Source of the DNA: Periplaneta americana
Taxonomy: Eukaryota > Arthropoda > Insecta > Blattodea > Blattidae
Assembly: GCF_040183065.1 (NCBI RefSeq)
Contig: NC_091126.1
Span: 145,354,204 to 145,418,203, forward strand
Length of the DNA: 64,000 nucleotides
Direction: 5' to 3'
Shown here: positions 38,137-52,900 of the stretch, piece after piece
Numbering within the stretch: position 1 is the stretch's first letter
Layout of the letters: every line of letters starts with the position of its first letter
Notes under the pieces: model-generated
Databases searched by the model: none
What the model saw: only the letters and a program-made list of their open reading frames with translations
Told to the model about the DNA's origin: nothing
Made by a program: the position numbers and the translations under genes

Positions 38137-41100
38137 TAACAATAATAATAACTTTTTTCCTTAAAATAGGTTCCAAACTGCCATTTTGTTCACTGATGGA
38201 TTCAGCTCAGCTGTGGGATGCACTCTGGTGTCAGTAGCGAGGTGATGATTTCTCAGCCAGGATGCACAAATGGAACCATGTCCCATTATTACATAGATTT
38301 GCCAATAATGTTGTTAATGATTAAACTGGGCAAGTGGGAAACTATACTTCTTTCACAAGTGGCAATATCATTCATTCATTACACTAAAGTCCCTTTCAAC
38401 TTCTGCGATGCTAATGGTGACATAATTCGCGATTTTTTTTTTGGCTTTGACTGTAGTTAATGGTAATGGAGCATTGTTCTTTCGTATTAAGTTATCCTCC
38501 GCAAAATCTCGGAAGTCATAATTATGCTACAGAAGTCTCCAAAAGCAACTTGCTAAATTCTTGTATTTTCAATTGATCGCTTTATCAGAATATAGAATAG
38601 GAGATGGTTAAATTAGAAAAGTGCGTTTATTTTATTGGTTTTTCCTCGTGAGCTATTTTAACTTAGCTCAGCATGCTTCGCAATTAGGTCGTTACAACAA
38701 TTTCTAAACAGCAGTATCTTAAAGACAATATATTTTGCCTATTTTCATTCCATTATGTCCTACGGAATAATAGTTTGGGCAAATTCTGCAGATAGTAAAA
38801 ATATAGTCATATTACAAAAAAGAAGCCATTAGAATAATAGTTGGAGCAAAGGCTAGAGAATCATGTAGATTATTTAAAAAAAAATTAGAATTATGACCTT
38901 ACCAAATCAGTACATATACTCTTTAATAAATTTCCTCTTATGTAATACAGAAAATTTTCCAACTACTTCAGCCATACATAATATAAATACCTGCAGAAAA
39001 AATTATTTTCCAATTCTTGTCATTTGTGCTTGTTTGGTTAGACATCTTCCTCTTCTGCTTCAGACTTTGTCTGTACATATTAACCACTGCTTCTTGTAAG
39101 GTACTCTGTAATGTAAGTTTTTTCCTTCGTGATGTGTAAGTTTCTTCAGTCTCTTTCCTTTTGAACATGTTATATAACCTTAAAATGAAATGGTTATTAT
39201 ATTATATCGAAATCTTAACTACCATACACATTAATCTTAACCTCAATCTTAATTTAATTTTTATTAGACTAAATATTCGTAAGATTATAATGTTTATATA
39301 ACATCATATTAGGTAATTGTCCAGAGTATCTACACCAAATAAGACACATTTTTCTTTTGCTTTGCTGGCTTCTGTGAGATGTATATCACTCAGTGATTAA
39401 AAAAAAAAACGTGGTTTTAGTTTGCAGCCATAACTATTTTCAACATAAGAATCGTTCAATAATTACCTGTATATCCTAATGCAGTGTTGAAAGTATTTAT
39501 GGCTGCAAAACTAAAACCATGAGTTTATCACTACATACATCTCATAGAAACAAGTGAAGCATGCCATGCTTGGTGTAGCTATTCTGAAGAAATACCTTAT
39601 ATTATGCTAAACCATGTGAATATTATAATGAATAATTTATTGTTTTAATGTTCAAACAATATTCTTACTTTCAGCAGAGTCCGCTGTAATTATAAATTTC
39701 ACTCTTCTAAAATTAAAATATTTAATGTAATAATAATGCCTTACTGCACATATTACAGTGAATCATAATACAGCACAGTATTATAATTTGTATAATTTAT
39801 TGTAATGCAGGGTTCGCCAGAGAAACAGGCAATTTTAAAGTACATGCTACAGAAATATTGTAGGCGATAGAAGGTGCTGTTATCTGTTGATATATTTCCA
39901 AAACTATGCCATTTACGCAACATTACATGGTCAGTCGCCATGGAACAATGGAACGGTGCACAGCATGCATATGCAATCAAAGCATTTTCAAAACAATGAC
40001 AGTTACGAGATGCTGACATTTCTTCCATTTGGGACTCTCTTCATAGCAGATCCTGTAGCCTTGAAATTTGTGATATATAATTTGATTGCATGTGCACTAG
40101 GCATAGAATTATGACTTCCGGTATTGAAATGTGTACCAAAATCTCGTCTGGCAGCCTCGTAACTGTCATTGTTTTTTTTTAGTTATTTAACGACGCTCTA
40201 TCAACTACTAGGTTATTTAGCGTCGAGATTGGTGATAGCAAGATGGTATTTGGCGAGATGAGGCCGAGGATTCGCTATAGATTACCTGGCATTCACCTTA
40301 CGGTTGGGAAAAACCTCGGAAAAAACCCAACCAGGTAATCAGTCCAAGCGGAGATCGAACCCGCACCCAAGCACAACTTCAGACCGGCAGGCAAGCGCCT
40401 TAACCGACTGAGCCACGCCTGTAGCCCTGTCATTGTTTTTAACGCTTTGATTGAATATGCACGCTATGCACCATTCCATTGTTCCATGGCCATTGATCAT
40501 GTAACGCTGCGTAAATTGCATAGTTTCGGTAATATAAAAACAGATAACAAAATTTCTGTAGTGTGTACTTTAAAATCGCTCGTTTCCATGGCGAACCCTT
40601 TATTACACCATAATCCAAAATTGTTACTTACTTGAAAAATACATCCAGTACCAGTAGTTCTGAAGGAAAAAAAAACTATTTCACTAAGTTGTATGCATAT
40701 GATGTGATGAAAACAGTAACTTTACCTACTTACAACTCATTATTCCCGCAATGTTTTGTTATGTTATAATGGCGATATAAAATAAACAAAACTGAATCTG
40801 AATAAAATTGGTGAATTCAAATCAACTCGATTGATAAAAATCATAAATGTATCACATTGTGCCAACCTAACAGTTACAAAATGACCAACTATTGTGATAT
40901 CTGTAATGCATGTATTCCAGAAAGTGTTGCCATTAGTGAAGTGAACCTAACAGCTAGAAAATCACTAAATTTAAGCAGATGATGAAGTATTGGGGGAGGG
41001 GAGGAAATGTTGAAGTTGCATTTTAGTGCCTCATGATATGTTGTGACGATTATAGTACTGAGGTCTATAGAAGGAAGAAGAATGGGCTGAAGTGACCAAA

Positions 41101-41461
41101 TGTGGAGACAAAAAATAAATAAATAATGGAAAGAATTTTGTACATTATATTTCTTTAACTACGAGGCGCATCCAGAAAGTAAGTTTCCCGATTTTTTCCC
41201 CTTGAAAGTAAACGTAATTAGCCGTGTCAATTGCGCATGCGTAAGAGATCTATGACGTATCAATCATATGCCAGTCTGACAGGTCCCGCCTGGTGCCAGT
41301 AGCGTGGCAGCAGTGGTCCGAAATGGAAGCTCTTATTCCTTCTGCCGCCGCCTGCGAGGGTCGGTCGGTGATAAAGTTCTTTAATGCACGAAGAATTGCG
41401 CCAATTGAAATTCATCGGCAGCCCTGTCAGGTCTATGGGCCGAACCTCTCTCTCTCCCTCC

Positions 41462-41515
<54 letters not shown>

Positions 41516-44500
41516 CCTCAAGAAATTCCTGTCCTCCGGTGAGCGTTTTGGCAATGAGGAAGAGCTGAAGACGTGTCACACGCTGGTTCCATTCACAGGC
41601 GGCAGAGTTCTACGACAGAGGGATACAAAAGTTGATCCCACGATACGACAAGTGTGTCAATTCTGATGGTGGCTATGTTGAAAAATAGCTGAAACATTGC
41701 TGTACCTGTTGCCAATAAATGTTTTCCTGAAAGTGTGTGTTCTTTTTTTTTAAAAAATAGGGAAACTTACTTTCTGGATGCGCCTCGTACATTTATTCAC
41801 ATTGCTTCAGTGATGTTATATGGAGATAGTCAAAATTACATTAATATTATTAAACTAAAGGGAATTAATTTTAAGAGAAAAGACAAAGAAATGTTATTGC
41901 TACATTTTGTCGACAGACTACATCACAACAATAATGGCTATGGAGGAGTCAGTTCAGCAAGTGATAATGCAGTCCATCCAGGAGCTGGACAGAAGCAGCA
42001 TTGGATCCAACACCACAAGTCTTGTGATGAGTTCTGGACCGGATGTTGACCCTCAACTGCAGAGGATACTGGCAGAATTGGAAGCTGCTGCAGATGCGAG
42101 AGACCAAATGGCACAGCGCTGTCACGAGTTGGATATGCAGGTAACTGTACTGCAGGAGGAGAAGGCCAGTGTTGTGCTGGAGAACCAGCGACTACAAGAC
42201 CGGTTGCGGGAGTTGGAGGTGCTTGAGGGACCTGGTACTGGCACCATACACCGGTACAAGGAAACGCGAAAACAGCTGGATGCCCTGAAGGAGGAGATGT
42301 TTAAGATCGAAACATGTGAGTCATTCATCTTAGAGGATAGCTTTGTATAAGTCGTGCTAAATATTCTTGGCAGTTGGAATGTCTGGGTATTGGTCTCATG
42401 GCTATAATCTTTTCGCTGTAAGAAAAATCCTGATGTAAACAATAGCACATGACTGAAGTGAGGCTTCATTGGCCACTGTTTGGCGCCATAGATTCTCAGT
42501 ACGTGTTCCCGCCTACTGTTATACATTCTGTTTAATGTTAAGCAATTGTCGTTACTCGTCAAGTAGGCCTAACCTCACTACTATGTGTTCATTTGCTTAG
42601 GAAACATTTACTTTATAATTACTGTAATTAAATTATTTTTAAGTCTTATGTCTTCACAATGGACAGTTGAGGGTACAGAAGCCATACTTCAGTACCACGA
42701 GCTCGAGTGAACAACTACGAGCTCAAGGGACGCCAGCTTGTTACAAGAACAGACTACCTCGGTATTACTGTTGGTATTCATCCGCGTTCATAGTACATAA
42801 CAAAATATAAAAGTAGCTTTTCTTTTACATAGCGTTTTACACATGAGTGAAGTTAAATATTTCATCGTATTTAACAACTAGAATTCAATTTTTTATTTTC
42901 AAATAATACAAGGTTGTGGTTTCCTAATACGAACTATATTTTCCTGCGTCATGTGAGTGTTTCGACTGTGAGCCAATCACGGGTATGACAGCCATGTGCT
43001 TGTGTTTACATTAGGATTTTTTTTACAGCGAAAACAGTATATGTGGTGAGCCCTTTTCAGTTCTCGTTTTTGGGTTAGGTGAAATTTATGACTGTTGCTA
43101 GTAGTTTAATCTATTAGGGTCGTATTCATAGACAAGACTTTGGACCAAAGTTGACTTTGGAAAGTACAAAGTCACCATTTTCCTATTCACAGTCGACACT
43201 TTGACGAAAGTAAACTTCCATCGTGACTTTACTTCGAAGTTGGCGATAATCTAGACTTTGACTTTGACTTTCGTTAAGAGTACATTAATGTGAAGGGATA
43301 TTAAAAAAATATGTAGTAATGCTGTTGCATCAGTAATGGTTACCAGCATAAGAAAACAATGATTGCATTAGTTTTCCTGGAGTTTAATATACATAATTAG
43401 TGTTACTGTATTAACATTTTATCTCATGACTTTTTGAATCACAAATGCCATATAACTTTCCAGCACGAGATGATTACCGCGTGAAAGTTGAAATGCAGGA
43501 GAAAGAACTCTTAGAACTTCAATCAAAACTTGAAGAGATACAGAAAATGGCCGATGAAGCCCGGCACCTGAAGGACGAAGTGGATATTTTGAGAGAAACA
43601 GCAGATAAGGCAGTGAAGTATGAAGCTACAATTGCTTCATATAAAAAGAAACTCGAAGAGTATGGTGATTTGAAACGGCAAGTGAAGATGTTGGAAGACA
43701 AGAACACAGACTACATGCAGCAAAACATGGAGCTGGAGGAGGTATGTGCTCTCTTATTACTTACTTACAAATGGCTTTTAAGGAACCTGCAAGTTCATTG
43801 CCGCCCTCACATCAGCCCGCCATTGGTCCCTATCCTGTGCAAGATTATTCCAGTCTCTATCATCATATCCCACCTCCCTCAAATCCATTTTAATATTATC
43901 CTCCCATCTATGTCTCGGCCTCCCAAAAGGTCCTTTTTCCTCTGGTCTTCCAACTAACACACTATATGCATTTCTGGTTTTGCCCATACGTGCTACATGC
44001 CCTGCCCTTCTCAAACATCTGGATTTAATGTTCCTAATTATGTCAGGTGAAGACTACAATGCGTGCAGTTCTGCATTATGTAACTTTTTCCGTTCTCCTG
44101 TAACTTCATCCCTCTTAGCCCCAAATATTTTCCTAAGAACCTTATTATTATGGATGTTTAAATTTATGTCGAATGTTGTTCATATTTTGTGTTGTTAGTT
44201 TTTCTTGATCTTGTTCAACATAGTGATATACACAGGTATTATCAAGGGAATTTAGTGAAAGGGAATTTTAAGCATCTTACAAATGTTGAATTTATAGCAG
44301 TGTAAATGCAAGATAATCGTGCATTAAATGTAATTCTTCTGTTTTCATGTTAACAATACATTAATGTGAAGGATATATATAATTTTTAAATGTATACAGT
44401 AATGACATAGCACCAGTAATAGTCACCAGCATGACGAAAGTATTGTGTGCATGTACATGTACATGGTGTTCTTATTTTTACGCATACATAAACAGTGCCA

Positions 44501-45620
44501 TGAAGATGACATATTATTTCTTTATTCGTACATTCTAGGTATTTTGCAACAATTCAGGTCTGCAACATGTTAGAAATTATGTTCCTTCTTGTTAATAGTT
44601 CATTTGCATTAAATTTTTTTTTTTCTTTCTTTCTTTCAAAATTCGTGCATTACAGAAATAACTAGGGCTAGGATTTTGATGACCTATAAATCGTGAAAAA
44701 AGTCCTAAAAACAATGCATTTATTACCTAAAAATCTTAAAAAAAATGCCCTAAAAATTGATCTTACATAATTGGCTTAGTAGGAAAAGAGGTTTTGTACT
44801 ACTTAATATTTACACTAGTTATTAAATTTAACTTTACATAATTTTTTCTAAGTAGTACACTTTAATTAATTATTTTACCTGATGTAATTTCCATGTATGA
44901 TCGTTCACCTCTGCTTCAGCATGTGGACATGAGGTCAGCAGTCGGCTGGTCGGTTTTGGCACTTCATGGGCTGTAGCACCATGGATTTACTTTACTTTTA
45001 GTTTCCATGTAGTCTACCACAAGGCTACTCTTATCCGGAATTAGCAGGTATAGAGGAGTCTATATTGAAGGGGTTGTTGGACTGATCCATTACATGGGGT
45101 GTACTATGTTAAAATGGCCATATTTGTGTATAAAAACGATTAAAATATTATACAAAATAATGGGTATTAATGGACAAAATATGTAAAGAAAATATGAAAG
45201 GAAATAATAAATAATACATTAATAATGGGGATTTATGGCCAAAATTAAATGAAAATGGCTAAAAAAATGACCGAATAAAACAAAAGATGCTCTTATGAGT
45301 TGAAACAGGCAAAAAATGCAAAAAAAGAAAGCCCTAACAAATATGTCTTAAAACACTCAGTTTATCACATAACATATAAATACTAAAGCAGCTATGTTTC
45401 TGGCTTACTAGAAAAAAGATGCAATTTCATCAAAATCCTAGCCCTAGAAATAACTAATTTATGATGGGCGTAAATAGGATTGAATTTTGTTTTACACATT
45501 GCACAAAACACATTGTGTTTTATTAGTTTATAAATTGTATGGTTTAAGTCGATGTAGCTTACAAATAAGTAATTTTTCAGAAATTCACGTTAAATGCACA
45601 TATTATTATTGTTATTACTA

Positions 45621-45694
<74 letters not shown>

Positions 45695-46316
45695 GCAGTT
45701 ATAATATTTCTGTTTTAGAAAATCTGTGTTTAAAATTGCTATAATGTTAAATGTTATTTGGTTACCATGATAGTTGTTGAATCTGAGGGTCATTGGTTCG
45801 AACCCTGCCGACTACAATTACCAAGTATCTCCAAGGAAATAAAATGGTAAAAGTAATGTGTAACTTTGTCAGTAACTGATTCCGAAAACAGGAAGAATGT
45901 TAATGTTACAGCAAGTGTGTTAAAATGTGGTAGCTACAGAACTTACTAAATATTGAGGTCGCAGTATTTCGACCAGAGAGTAGTGCCTTGTTGTCACATA
46001 CTGCAGCATGCTGTGAGCTAGTTCTCACTTGCACACATCTCTTAATCTGTCATTCCACATGGAGACATGCTATTTGGCATTTGACAAAAATAAAACATAA
46101 CGATCACTTTCTTATATCACTGATATCCAGATAATTCTATAAGATATGCATTACTATGGTAGATTACAATACATTGTCTCAAAATGTGTTTTCCGGGCAC
46201 AACAAATATTAATATGTGCTGTAAACTATTTTGAAAATTCAATTCATTGCATCCTTATTCTGTTGAAAGGAGCCTATTTAAATGAAAAAAATTATTAGAA
46301 ATGAAATACACTGTTG

Positions 46317-46380
<64 letters not shown>

Positions 46381-49300
46381 TACTACTACTACTGCTACTG
46401 CTACTGCTACTGCTACTGCTACTACCATCGGTGTACTTAATTTTAAAATAGCTCAATAAATATTAAACTGAATTTCTCTTAACAGTTCTATCTTTATAAA
46501 ATTCTTAAGTACATGTGAAATTAAGATTTCATTCTTTTTGTGGATCTGAGAGGATATCATTATAGTTTACATCTGAAAATAAGAATTCATAATTTTGGTT
46601 TTAATTATGACTGATACTTGTTAGACATTGGATACTAAACAGTATTTTGACAAGTTTTTCATCGTCATTATGACAAATTCTAAATACGTTTGACAATTTT
46701 ACATTTGTAAATAAAAACATAAGCCTAGATAATTATATGAGACCTGCCGATGACACGAGTAATTTCAAATTATATACTGAAATATAAAAGCTCACATTAG
46801 GATAATGGCACTGCAAGTGACATGCTGTTGTCATATTCCTTTTCGTCTTCCATGTTGCTCACCTCAATGTTACCATCAGTATCACTATCTTCTCTGATAT
46901 ACAGTATATTATTATCCTCTTCAGGATTTGATCTCTAACCACTTCCTTCATAAAATCCTCTTTCTGCATTGTCAATATTACAGTAATATTTGATTGTCTG
47001 TTATATAAAATTAACTAAATAACTAATAAAAATAATAATAGACTAGATTAACCAAAATTACTAAATTTAAATGAAATATTTCTTAACATTATGCGTAGAT
47101 TAAAAAATGTTAAGTGACCTTTTCACTATGTAATATTCAACTGCATCTTCCACAGTGAGGATATTTTAACATATAGTAAGAACTGATTTTCTTATCAGAT
47201 GAGACATGACCCCTACAGGATCCAGCTGCATTTGTTATTTTAAGCTTGGTAGTTCTGTGACTGCTAAAGGCCATCCTTGCTTTTGCCTTTGTGCGTTTTC
47301 ATTCTGCCACGAAGGGAATCACAGTAATATATTACAATTAGACTACACTATTTATTTGTCACATGTTTATTCACAGTTTTAATGTTTAGGAATTGAAGAA
47401 GAGTGGAACATGGAAGCCACAACTGGAAATGTACAAAAAACAAATAGCAGAATTGCATCAGAGGCTCAATGAAGAAACAAAGAGGGCAGATAAAAGTGAC
47501 TTCGAGTGCAAGAAGATGCAAGAAAAGCTCAATGCCTTACAAAGAGAAAAAGAGGTATGATGAGGATCTATCATATTATGTGAAATAAGTTATTCAAGGC
47601 AGCATAAAGGCGAGAAATAAAATGAGAGATTTTTAAAAGTGGTGCTCTCTGCAAGTACACTAGTAGTACTTACCCAGGGTTAATCTGTGAGGATTAAGTC
47701 TTTATGTACCTATATCATACATGGGCACAATTTTCGGTTACGTGAGGCACTCGATTTGAAATAGTTTGTTTACTAGGAGAGGAGACTGCATTGTAGGATG
47801 GGAAATATAAACTGCTGTGACCTGCGTCACCTTATCGTAATCGCTAAGGCGGTCAGTGGCGAATTATTAGGAAAGCGCTTGGTTAATGTGAGAGACTCGA
47901 AAAGTTTTATTCAATTTGGCAAATTAATTCGGCAGCTTTAATCATAAAACCTCTTTACTATTTCTCCATCATTGAATTGATTTAAATCAGAGGCGAGAAA
48001 TTGCGTAACTAGCCAATAATATTCCATCACGTTGTCTATGTTTATTTTCTTGAATATTCTGGTGTTTATCAAGATTACTTAATAGATTTGCACATTCTCG
48101 TCCTAAAATAATTTCAGAAAATCATATTTCGTTTTCTACGCATATTTGACATTTTTTTTATATATTTCGTTTGGAAATAATATGTACAAACAACATTTAA
48201 TTCCTCGTACCTTTTAATGCAGCGTGTTTAAGGTATAATGTATTTAGTATAGCCTACTATGCAAATGTTAAGATCATAATTTTTCTTCGGAATAGTACGA
48301 AAAAATAACATTTAACTTGTCTTACCTTCTAATTCAGCATGTTGTTTATGACATAAGGAGTAATGTCGTTGTATATTAAATTTATTAATGCCTAATAGGA
48401 TTTTCGAGCATAACATACATCGTATGTTCTCCCCTTCTAAACAGCAAAAAACTCTTCCTCCCATTTCTCATGAAATAATCGTTTTCTAACACGTACACAC
48501 TGAATATTTAAATACTTATATAGTCATAATCATGCCATGATATGAAAGAAAAATTTCACAACCTCGAGCGGGATTCGAACCTGCGACTTCCTGTACTCTG
48601 GTCAGGCGCTCTCTGAAACGTACACACTGCTTTGATAATGCCATTATGCCACCACTGATATTGCTTATGAAACTAATATAGAACCTGTCCACGCCTAGGA
48701 GCTATGTGAGGGAGGAACGGGGACTGTGAAGATGATGTCACTCAGAGCGATAAGCTCTGTGAAGGTCAGTGAGGCACTAATTCTCAAGTGAGGCACGATG
48801 CCCATCCTTGAGCTATATCATTAGTAAGTTTCCCCCAACTTACGAAATCACAGAGGAAAACTAGATGTATTGAAATTTCACCCAGGGAACATTCATTCAA
48901 AATCTTCAACCTGCACGCAAAAATATTGTACATATGGAGAAATTTAGCCAAATAAAATTTATCCAAGGAGTATTTATTCAAGACATGAGTAATTCAATGT
49001 CAAACCTAACACATACGAAACATGACAACTTAGTACAGGGTCTGGCATTTGGTTCTGACGAGTTTCAACATGCTGTTGTAAAGGGACTGTAAGGTTTAAA
49101 AATTAAGAAGTAACACAGTATGTAGCTTGAATAATGCAATTTATTGTAATGTCTTCAATTTTTGAAAATTACACATTTCAAGTGATCCCCTTGGTATCTT
49201 ATGACCTGTTTTAATCTTACACGAAAATTGTTCATGATACTTTGCAATAAACCTGGGGTTTCGTTGATTTCTTGCACTTCAGCCTGTATCCTGTTCTTCA

Positions 49301-49910
49301 GCATTTCACCTGACAGTGTTTTTGTCAATATGTTTCTCTGTTTCAGAGGCTTATCATCGAACGAGATTCACTCAAAGAAACAAACGAAGAACTGAAGTGT
49401 TCACAATTAGCTGGGGGTAACTGTACGAGTGGAACAACTCTTCTGGCTGAAACTGTTTCAGAAAATATGATTTCTCCTGAAATAAAGTATGTGTAAATTT
49501 ATAATAGCAGAATTAGTACTGAATGTAATAATGGTTGGTGGTGGTGGTAGTGGTGGTGGTGGTGGTGGTGGTGGTGGTGGTGGTGGTGGTGGTGGTGGTT
49601 TGCACTTGGGCGTGGATTCGATTCCCACTTGGCTGATTACCTGGTTGGGTTTCTTTCCGAGGTTTTCCCCAACTATAAGACGAATGTCAGGTAATCTATG
49701 GTGAATCCTCTGGCTCATGGCAAATACCATCTCACTATCATCAATCCCATGATCGCTAAATAATCTAATAGTTGATACAGTGTCGTTAAATAACTACAAA
49801 AAAAAAGAAGCTGTAACCATTGGTGTTAGCTGCATCATCATTTCTTCATTGAAATGAGTATTATTGTTGTTGTTGTTATTATTATTATTAATATTATATT
49901 ATTATTGTTA

Positions 49911-49965
<55 letters not shown>

Positions 49966-52900
49966 GTTATATGGATTGTGTATGAATTTAATGTGGCTAC
50001 TTTCAGGGAAAAACTGGTGCGATTGCAACATGAAAACAAAATGTTGCGATTGAATCAGCGTGGGCCTGAAGATGATAAACTGTCAATGGTACAAGCACTT
50101 CTTGATGAGTCAACTCAGAGAGTGAACCAGCTGCGTATGGAGAACAGGTGAGTTAATTCTGTAGCTCAAGGAAATGTAAAGTTCTCTAACCAATGAAAGT
50201 TGTCAACATTGGTAACAAGCAAAACTCATTTTTCTGATGGCTGCACTATGATATGGATTCGAATTCGGTTTGGGTTAACTGCCCGTTTGGGGCTTTTATT
50301 TTTTCTTTCTAACTTTAAAGTGAATGTCAGTTAATTCCATGGTGAATCCTCAGACCTATCTTGCTAAATACCATCTCACTATCACTAGTTTTACCATCAC
50401 AAGATAACTGCAGATTTGGTACAGTACCATTAAATCCATTAAATAACCAATTAAATATCAATGAAAGAGTTCAACAAATACAATTATTTGTCATTTCTTA
50501 TGGTTTACTACTCTAGCTGTAAATGTTATATTCAGGCATATTAACAACAACAGAGATAAGATATTCAATTTTCAACAGAAAATAAAACAGAAGGGATTAC
50601 AAATCACTAAGATGTAACTAATAACAAGGGAAGACATAAGAATGGACACTAATGTTGGAGCCTAGATACTGTTACTAGTCCATGAAACAGATTCTGGAAG
50701 ACAATGCTAGCAATCCTTCCAATAGGGATGCACAATAAGCCTTTTAGTCTGACGTGCAAGGGGCCTTTAAGACTCCTTAAAAATCCCCCCATAACCTAAC
50801 CTAAGATGTAACTAGGAGCATCGGCCTAGGTAGCGTAGTCGGTATAGTGCTGGTCTTCTGAGCCCGAGATTGTGGGTTTGATCCCAGCCTAGGTCGATGG
50901 CATTTAAGTGTGTTTAAATTCCACAGGCTCATGTCAGTAGATTTACTGGCATGTAAAAGAACTCCTGCAGGACAAAATTCCAGCACACTGGCGATGCTGA
51001 TAAACCTCTGCAGTTGTGAGCATCGTTAAATAAACCATAATTTAAAAAATGTAACTAGGAGCTGCTGAGAAAGAACACGATCATGATACAGAATTTGTTA
51101 CGCAGTTGGCACTTCATTCCTGACTTCATTCCAGTTGTGAATGTAAGGAATGAACTCTCTCTTCTTACGTCTAGTAACTTCAACAGTTGTGGACTGATAG
51201 TTGGCTGTAGATAGATGCTGTGAAATGAAGTACTTTTTTTTCGTGATTAACTGCTATTTCACATAATTGTTTATTATTACTCAGTGGTTTACTTTACTTC
51301 ACGTTGAAAGTTGAAAACAATTACAAGGGCAAACTTTTTTTTCTAACGTTATGTACAGACTAAAACATGACTATTAGGTGCATGGAAGGAGCATGTATAA
51401 ATATATAATAGATGCGAAACTTGCTGAGTTTCCTGTAACACATGCTAGAGGCGCTAATGTAGCAACATATCTTGCTGCCATCTGTTGGTAGGTGGAGAAT
51501 TTATTACATCTATCAGCGCACCAAGGAGCGAAAACAAAAACTAATTACTCCATGCATTTAGCAGCTCTCCTGGTCACTTCTGTATGCTGATGACGCAGTT
51601 ATATATAGTGTTAAATTCAGTCCTCAATATGCTGTCTCTGCAGTTCAAAACCATGTACTTCTATTAGAAGAATGGCTTAAAGAATGGCGTATTTCTTTAA
51701 ATCCTGAAAAATGTCAGTCAGTAATTTTCTCCAAGTGTTTAAAAAGACCTCGTGACAAAATAAAAATATGCAATCAAGAAATTCAATACAGTGACCATGT
51801 AAAATATCTTGGTATTACTCTTGATAACAAGTTGTTATGGCACAAGCACATAAAATCTGTAACAACTAAGAGCTCTCTTAGAATATCTCATCTTTACCCC
51901 CTGTTCAAATCTCCTGTTCTCAGTCTAAGAAGAAAAGTTATGCTCTACAAAATGCTGATTTTACCAATCCTAACTTACGTTGCCCCAGCTTGGTGTTATA
52001 TTCCAAAAACAGTCTTTCAACCTCTTCAAATTGTTCAAAATAAAGTGCTCCAAATAATACATAATTCAGACTGGTACACAGCAAATGCACAAATACATTT
52101 TGATTTGGACATGACATTTCTGAAAGACTCATTACGTGAACAAGTTAAGAAGTTTTATAACAGTGCAAATTCAAGTGAAAATCCATTCATCAAGCGTCTT
52201 GGTCAATACAATGCAAATTTCTACAAGAAAACACAGAACACCAAAATCCTATTTAAGTGAATAACATGCACTTTTCCACAACCTCTGACTTCCTTAAACC
52301 TACACTAATGTCTCTGTGCCCAATTGTTTTGACAGCTGGACATGAACAATATTTGTGCATCATTATTTGAATTTACACTAAAATACGAAAAGGCAGTAAA
52401 CATATTTGTTTTGGAACTTTATCAATAAATTGCTGAATGTAAAGGGGGGGGAAAAAAAGCTCTCCTGGTGACGAAAATGTTAAATTATGCAGAAAGTATT
52501 GCTTCCTTCCCTCCCTCCCTCATCTCTATTCTCAATGAACCCAATTTAAAATAAAACATTTACATTTTTATTTCTCACACCACCTTCCACTGAAAATTCT
52601 TACCGGAGCCAACAGGAAGATAAGAGAGATCTATTTTACACTACCCGATTAAAATATAACCAAACAGAGAAGAAAATAAAGCAAAAGGTTAGATAATTGG
52701 GATTGTATTCTTTGGGTATTTAGTGTACAGCACAATGGAAAAGTCTGCAAAAACTACTTAAATAGTTCAATTTATTATATTACCACAGTCTAGTATATAC
52801 AGTCACGAAGCTCAATACATAATAAATATGCATCCATAGATAGTTGTTAACCACTAAGATCGCTAACATTGCCTCATTACAGACAATGCGAAATAGTACC

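Noticed and set aside
41293-41568. 91-codon ORF rich in Leu-Ser
   Set aside because: It is the mariner HTH fragment read into a CT repeat; no independent gene.
45590-45793. Poly-isoleucine ORF (and poly-Pro/poly-Gly ORFs at 49458-49730, poly-Asn/Asp at 15903-16127)
   Set aside because: Translations of ATT, GGT and AAT/GAT microsatellites, not genes.
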